From Aspidiotus rigidus (taxonomy: Eukaryota > Arthropoda > Insecta > Hemiptera > Diaspididae), in assembly GCA_035079385.1 (NCBI GenBank), contig JAVHKY010000003.1:18263001-18327000 (forward strand): 64,000 nt of DNA. Reading direction: 5' to 3'. A program made the translations under genes and the position numbers. Of this stretch, positions 59,015-64,000 are shown in pieces (position 1 is the first letter of the stretch; every line of letters starts with the position of its first letter). Below the pieces are notes generated by a model. The model searched no databases, had not been told where the DNA came from, and saw only the letters and a list, made by a program, of their open reading frames with translations.

Positions 59015-59659
59015 CAGGGCTGCTCAGCTAATTGACAAAGCTTTTAGCCATTAGCCATTGGCCGAGGAATTTTTGGTTGAAATTAGCGAGCCGATGAATT
59101 GCAAATTAGCTTTTAGCAAAGTCTTTAGCCAACAAAATTGGCCCTGCTAATGGCTAATTTTCTTCCTTAATCTTTTCTTTACATATAGTAATATTTACCA
59201 GTAATAATTATAGGTCATTTAAAATAAATTGTTTGGTGCAATTTATTCTACTTTGCATTATAGTTCATTTTTCTTTTCACTCTTGTTTCTTGTTTGATTG
59301 ATATGATTACCGGTATTGATTATTCCAAACTCAATCATACCAATGTCACTGGGTCCATTGCCAATAACTGAAACTCAGTGATCAAAAATAATTATCTCCT
59401 TATTATTCAGTATTTACAATTTACATTTACAGCAAGCATTTCACTGTTTATTCTCTCGCGACTGAACACAGTTGGGTATGATATCCAACATAGTTGGTCA
59501 AAGATCTGTAAAATGATACCCATATTGTAGTTTTTGTTCTCTAGCCATTAGCAAGCTCATTAGCTAACCTATGAGACTGGCTTAGCTGTTAGCTGATAGC
59601 CGAAGCTAATCAATTTTGAGAGATAATTTTTAGCCAGTGCGATTGGCTAAGGTGCCCTG
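59015..59659. mobile_element. hAT-like non-autonomous element, 645 bp
   Basis: The left end CAGGGCTGCTCAGCTAATTG and the inverted right end CAGGGCACCTTAGCCAATCG match at 15 of 20 positions. Both subterminal regions are crowded with TTAGCCA / TTAGCTAA motifs (for example 59040-59160 and 59540-59650), as expected of transposase-binding sites. The 8-bp flanks (ATAACAAG and TCTATAAG) match only partly, so the target duplication is degraded or the boundaries are slightly off. Confidence 0.5.
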
Positions 59660-59707
59660 TCTATAAGTCAAAACTGATTAAATTAAAGAACTATACTTAC
59701 ACATAGG

Positions 59708-59876
59708 TATAATGGACCACCATTTTGATTCTTAGAAAATCAGGGAAAGTTGTCGATTATCGCGCCCCGCTGCAGTACAGCGAAAAGTCACCCTATTTTA
59801 ATCTCTGCCGACTACCGTTGCACTTTGCAAACACAATCAACAACGCTCGCTGGTTTTCTAGAAATCAAAATGGGGG
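59708..59876. repeat. Short inverted repeat ending CCATTTTGATT
   Basis: CCATTTTGATTCTTAGAAAA (59713) is inverted at about 59853-59874. A very similar end, ATGGACCGCCATTTTGATTT, occurs at 10388-10407, so this is probably the terminus of a dispersed family. Confidence 0.45.
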
Positions 59877-60349
59877 TGTATCATACCTGTGCGTAGCAAC
59901 CGGTCGTACAACGCACAACGTGCAACATACGTACATTGGAATGCCGCCACACACAACAGTTCTGCCTCACATGGCGTTTCTTGTTGCACACTTGTCGCAT
60001 GTTGCACGCTACCAGGAACAGTGCACGTGGTCTCGTTGGGCAGCATGCAGAAAAAAAATCCACTTTCTTCCTCGCTGCGTTGATTGTTTCTAGAACATAA
60101 CTAAGCGGCTGAATATTTTGCCACTGTTCTTGAAAGTTTATTTTTTAAATACTTTAATTAAAATGACGCAGGCGAAAAAGCTAAAAAGTGGCAGAAGAAT
60201 AAATATTTGTTATTTAGCTTAAATTATATCAGCAAATGATGTTAAAATTGTTTCTTTCTCGTGCAATAAAATAACTCAATCATCACCTTACAAATTCAAT
60301 TTTAAACTGAAAATTAGTAATTTTTCCCCCTTCTGGTATTTGTTTACAG

Positions 60350-60542
60350 CCTGTAGATCTTTCAAATTATGAATCTCCCCACGGGTACTGCGTGGTATAT
60401 TCTACATCCGATAGAGACAGTTTTCAACATGCTGAGTCCTATTTACAAGCTCTATGGAGAAGTGATTCAATTAGAACCAAAGCCGTTATACTGGTTGGAA
60501 ATAAGACTGATTTAGTACGCATTCGAGCAGTAACCACAGAAG
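60350..60542 (+). CDS. RGK-family small GTPase, exon with NKxD (G4)
   Basis: The acceptor TTTACAG opens a phase-0 exon that reads PVDLSNYESPHGYCVVYSTS, then DRDSFQHAESYLQALW and AVILVGNKTDLVR. NKTD (60500-60511) is the G4 guanine-specificity motif. The YCVVYSxxDRxSFxxAE run is typical of RGK and Ras-superfamily GTPases. The donor is GAAG|GTAAGT (phase 1). The G5 motif and the C-terminal extension, which in this family carries the membrane-binding, calmodulin-binding and 14-3-3-binding sites, must lie on exons beyond the window. Confidence 0.88.
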
Positions 60543-62640
60543 GTAAGTTGAATTGCTTCCATACTTAAGTATACTTGCAAATATCTCATAATTTTTTACA
60601 ACATCGAAAAATTTTATCAAAGTGCACGACAGCAATTTCTTCCTATAACTTGGTTGAAAGAGGATAAGCCAATTTGTAGTTCATGTTATACAATTATTAT
60701 AGCTTTGGACTTCTAGGCAGCTGTGCGGATTTAAAGGAAGGCGGTATTATAGGGAGGATATATCTTTTTAAACTTCCGCAAAAGACTCCAATAATGCAGT
60801 TTATCATATTTTTCAAGAGAAGCGAGTGAAAAAATTGTTTGAACAATAGAATATCTTTCGCCCCTCTCCTCCACCTCCCAAATGAACCATTGAATGCGCC
60901 TTACTGTAGCTCATCCATACTGCTGATTACCAAGAAAACTAGAGTGCAGCGATTAGTGACAGATCGTTAAAAAACTGTAGACTCGATTCCCTACCCTGTA
61001 CTGCGAATTTATGACCTGATCGGATGGTCTGTCTGAATCAGCAAATTACGGGATATTGGCTAATAAAGGTACATGAAAAGACCATTCAAATGACCGGCTT
61101 CGTCGTTACACCTAATGGACAATGGAAATGGCTCCAAAAGCAATCTGGATGAACAAATGGATCCTGTGTTACAACCAGATGGTACGTTTAGGCCCGTCTT
61201 ATACTGCTGTCAGAAGACAACCTTAACTCATTCCGCATTCATTTGTACGTCAGGGAATCTAAGACAGTAACTGATTGTAATTCTCGACGGTATACCTTAA
61301 TTGAACGAGATTTTTTACCACGAATGTAGAACTTGGAAAAATCCACGACGAATATTTTATCTGAAGTTTGACATTGCGCTAGTTAAATGAATTGTGTTCT
61401 GTATACTCGTAGATCGTGCTTTCACAAGAAAAAACTTTGCTAGAAGGATACCAAAAAACGAAAATCGTATTTGAATAAATTTGAGCAACTTAGAAACAAC
61501 ACTCCCAACGAGTCACATCACCCAAATTAATGTCGCTATAGGTGATAATTTGGTGATACCTTCGTCTTATAAATACGACCAAAACTTGACTCCGTAGTCA
61601 AAGAAACTGAACAGAACTAACTCCCGATAAATTTCAATACCTAAGAAATAAATTACGTGAGTTATAACTTCTGAAAACTTTAGTGGTTTCTATTCACAAA
61701 ACTCAATTTTATTTTCTGATACGTTCTCTCGCCAAATTGTGAACGCGACTGTATTTGCGTTTCTGTGTCACACTGTTCCGCAATAATCCGAACTCAATCG
61801 AAAACAAGATACCTAAACCAATACTGTAGCCGGTGCAAACATGTAATTTACTAATTATTTTCAGTTCCTTATATATTTGCGGGACTGTGTCGAATTTGTG
61901 AATACGAGAAACCGATACTTCGAATTCATCCTGTGGGAATGTTTTTCTACCCAACTTTCAACCACTTGGGGCGAAATTCTAAAACTATTATTTCTGTCAC
62001 GACCAAATTCGATATGCAAAAACTTTTCCTCTGAAGAAATAACACCTATATCTACCTATTCTGTATTCCTTTTGAAATTTGTACGCGTAAGACTACACCT
62101 ATATGTTAAAAAGGATGGAATCCAAGTTACCGAAGGGCTTTCTTTACCCGTATGCAAATTCATCGTTGCGTAAGAACGAGACGAAACGGATGAAATAAGG
62201 TTCACACGTACGTATATGCGTACGTCGTGATTCAAAGATTGAGTTTTGATCCTGCGAAATCTTTTCCTAAATTTGCCTTATTAGTTAGACTAGTACATTT
62301 GTGCAACAGCACCTGAATGTAGTCGCGTGAGCCCTATATTATAGTTGGTAGGCTTACTGTCTTCCCATCCATGTGTCAGTATTAATATACCAGACCCTTC
62401 ATTTAAAAGATGCGAGAACAAAGAGATTAGCATTCTCACGCCACTTTCAGACTTTGTAATTTTATTCTGAAAATGAAATTAATTCATCTCGGAAAAAATT
62501 TAGATCCATAATAGACATTTTTTGCTTTAAGAGAACATCCCAATTCATATGGCTATGATGGGCCTAGTATAAGCGTAGATTAGAACTAGTTACGAGATTA
62601 GAGACCTAGTATAAAGTAGCAAAGATTGAAATTTTTCCTC
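60543..62640 (+). other. RGK intron after the G4 exon, no recognised feature
   Basis: No next RGK exon was recognised between here and the window end. No element with clear ends was seen in this stretch. Confidence 0.5.
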
Positions 62641-62649
62641 AAGCATGAC

Positions 62650-62870
62650 AAAAACTCGCGGGTTCTTCGACGGAGTTAAGCGAAGAGTGGCAGGGAACTT
62701 GTTTTATGGGGAATCTATGACGTCATCAAATTATGAGGACACAAGGCTGAGCTATGGCATCATCAAATTGTGACATCACAGATCCGGACTTCGGAGCTGC
62801 ATGTGATAGGAGGGGGCTTGAACAAATTTCAGTCTCCAAGCTATAACAGGAAAGCGACCTAGAAAAAGTT
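62650..62870. repeat. Hairpin-repeat family fragment
   Basis: It begins CGGGTTCTTCGACGGAGTTA and continues GCAGGGAACTTGTTTTATGG and CTATGACGTCATCAAATT, then units such as TGTGATAGGAGGGGGCTTGA. It is the same end type as at 53846. Confidence 0.6.
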
Positions 62871-62977
62871 ATACAATTCACCACTTTCCAAAATTTTCTG
62901 GCATAGCCAAATAAATGAAAATCATGTTCCATGTCTTTTATATTTTATCAGTCATCTTGAAATGTTTCATTCTAGGC

Positions 62978-63215
62978 TTCTACTAGGTCAAGTGTTCGTG
63001 AGATATTATTCGTTTACCCCTTTACCTATCTTGGCGTCGTATAAGTCTTCTATTAGAAATTTGAGGTAGCGCGAACTCGCTCCGCTCGTTCGCCCCCTGT
63101 CTCGCTGTTGTATTGGAATGGTATGAGACAATTCAAGTCTAGGGGACTTCGAAAAATTTCGACTATCCAGCCTTTATTTATTTAATTATTTAATTATTTA
63201 ATACTATTTATACAT

Positions 63216-63258
<43 letters not shown>

Positions 63259-63540
63259 TTCATTATTAATTCTTCTACTAGGTCAAGTGTTCGTGAAACA
63301 TTATTCGTTTACCCCTTTACCTATCTTGGCGTCGTATAAGTCTTGTATGAGAAATATTTTGAGGTAATTGTGGGTGTTCTATATTTTGAGGTATCAACTT
63401 TCGTGGGGCGAACTCGCTTCGCTCGTTCGCCCCCTGTCTCGCTGTTGTATTGGAATGGTATGAGAAAATTCAAGTTTAGGGGACTTGGAAAAATTTCGAC
63501 TATCCAGCCATACATGATAGGAAGAGGGACTTAGAAAATT
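62978..63540. repeat. Segment of about 295 bp duplicated in tandem, with 45-bp-type units
   Basis: TTCTACTAGGTCAAGTGTTC to GGGGACTT.GAAAAATTTCG is present at 62978-63172 and again at 63273-63510. Both copies contain GCGAACTCGCT.CGCTCGTTC. The second copy has an extra insertion of about 35 bp (near 63365-63405). Confidence 0.75.
63171..63260. repeat. (TTTA)n array
   Basis: An almost pure ATTT tetranucleotide run of about 85 bp. Related arrays lie at 63540-63655 and 63700-63815. Confidence 0.9.
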
Positions 63541-63830
63541 TTCTAATTATTAATTATATTAATTATTTAATTATTTATTTATTTAATTATTTAATATTAT
63601 TTATTTATTTATTTATTTATAATTAATTAATTAAATAATTAATTATTTATTATTATTACACGGGGTGTACTCGCGAATTTCTGAATCACCCACGGGGTAG
63701 AGATTTTCTAATTATTAATTATATTAATTATTTAATTATTTAATAATTTATTTATTTATTTATTCATTTATTTATTTATTTATTTATTATTATTTATTAT
63801 TATTACGCGGGGTGTACTCGCGAGTTTCAA
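63540..63830. repeat. Two (TTTA)n/(TTAA) arrays, each followed by CGGGGTGTACTCGCGA
   Basis: The block TTTTCTAATTATTAATTATA plus TTTA repeats plus ACGCGGGGTGTACTCGCGA-type sequence occurs twice (about 63538-63680 and 63706-63830), a second local tandem duplication next to the first. Confidence 0.75.
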
Positions 63831-64000
63831 AATCGGGGTCCGGCGAGAGAAAAGACATGGAACATGTCAAAAAAATGTCGATTGTGGCGTTACAAGCCTA
63901 ACCTATGGCGTCATCAAATTGTGACGTCACAGACCGGGCCTTTGGAGCTATATTTAATAGGAGGGGAACTTGAAAATACTAAGGCTGACCTACGGCGTCA
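63831..64000. repeat. Hairpin-repeat family fragment at the window edge
   Basis: It contains AATTGTGACGTCACAGACCG, GGAGCTATATTTAATAGGAG and two copies of CCTA.GGCGTCA. It continues beyond the window. Confidence 0.55.

Noticed and set aside
59725..60093. 122-codon + frame rich in His, Cys and Arg
   Set aside because: It runs through an inverted-repeat element and a patch of short GCAAC-type repeats. No domain is recognisable.

Overview
The window is eukaryotic nuclear DNA, almost certainly from an arthropod. It is AT-rich, has GT-AG introns of very different lengths, TATA boxes, one TATA-spaced TCAGT-type initiator, and many decayed retrotransposons and MITEs. A sap-feeding hemipteran is my guess, held at low confidence. 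No prokaryotic gene organisation, rRNA or convincing tRNA was seen.

The main host gene is on the + strand: an RGK-family (Rad/Rem/Gem/Kir) small GTPase. Three coding exons are visible, at about 16630-16877 (P-loop), 35874-35965 (switch II region) and 60350-60542 (NKxD). They are separated by introns of about 19.0 kb and 24.4 kb. Phases agree at both junctions (1, then 0). The 5' and 3' coding ends are outside the window or not recognised.

Two small secreted-protein genes are nested in those introns. One is on the - strand in the first intron (21851-22863): a signal peptide, a Pro/Thr/Cys 9-residue tandem repeat, and a six-cysteine C-terminal tail encoded by a second exon. The other is on the + strand in the second intron (49252-52093): a signal-peptide exon and a 313-residue second exon with no family I recognise. 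Both have a TATA box upstream and AATAAA downstream.

Most of the rest is mobile DNA. At 1662-5740 is a full-length two-ORF non-LTR retrotransposon with an exact 11-bp target-site duplication and one early in-frame stop in ORF2. Decayed non-LTR pieces lie at 24998-27485 (-), 37740-38290 (+), 39960-41110 (+, R1-like) and 52596-53589 (-). DNA-transposon material includes a PIF/Harbinger-like MITE (10634-10780, TTA duplication), a hAT-like MITE (56444-56645, exact 8-bp duplication), a second hAT-like element (59015-59659), two long-armed foldback elements (34051-34966, with a KRBA2-like integrase fragment inside; 38514-39580), a MULE-type SWIM-zinc-finger fragment (45190-45775) and several other inverted-repeat elements.

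The most distinctive signal is a dispersed repeat family with 45-bp internal tandem units. Its ends carry a short hairpin (AACAGG-GAA-CCTGTT) whose stem varies with compensating changes between copies (AGCGGG/CCCGCT, AATAGG/CCTATT). Copies occur at about 19.8-20.7, 23.5, 33.3-33.9, 35.0-35.3, 43.2-43.8, 46.8, 50.1-50.8, 53.6-54.1 and 62.6-64.0 kb. Many are accompanied by perfect TGACGTCA palindromes and tandem AGGTCA half-sites.
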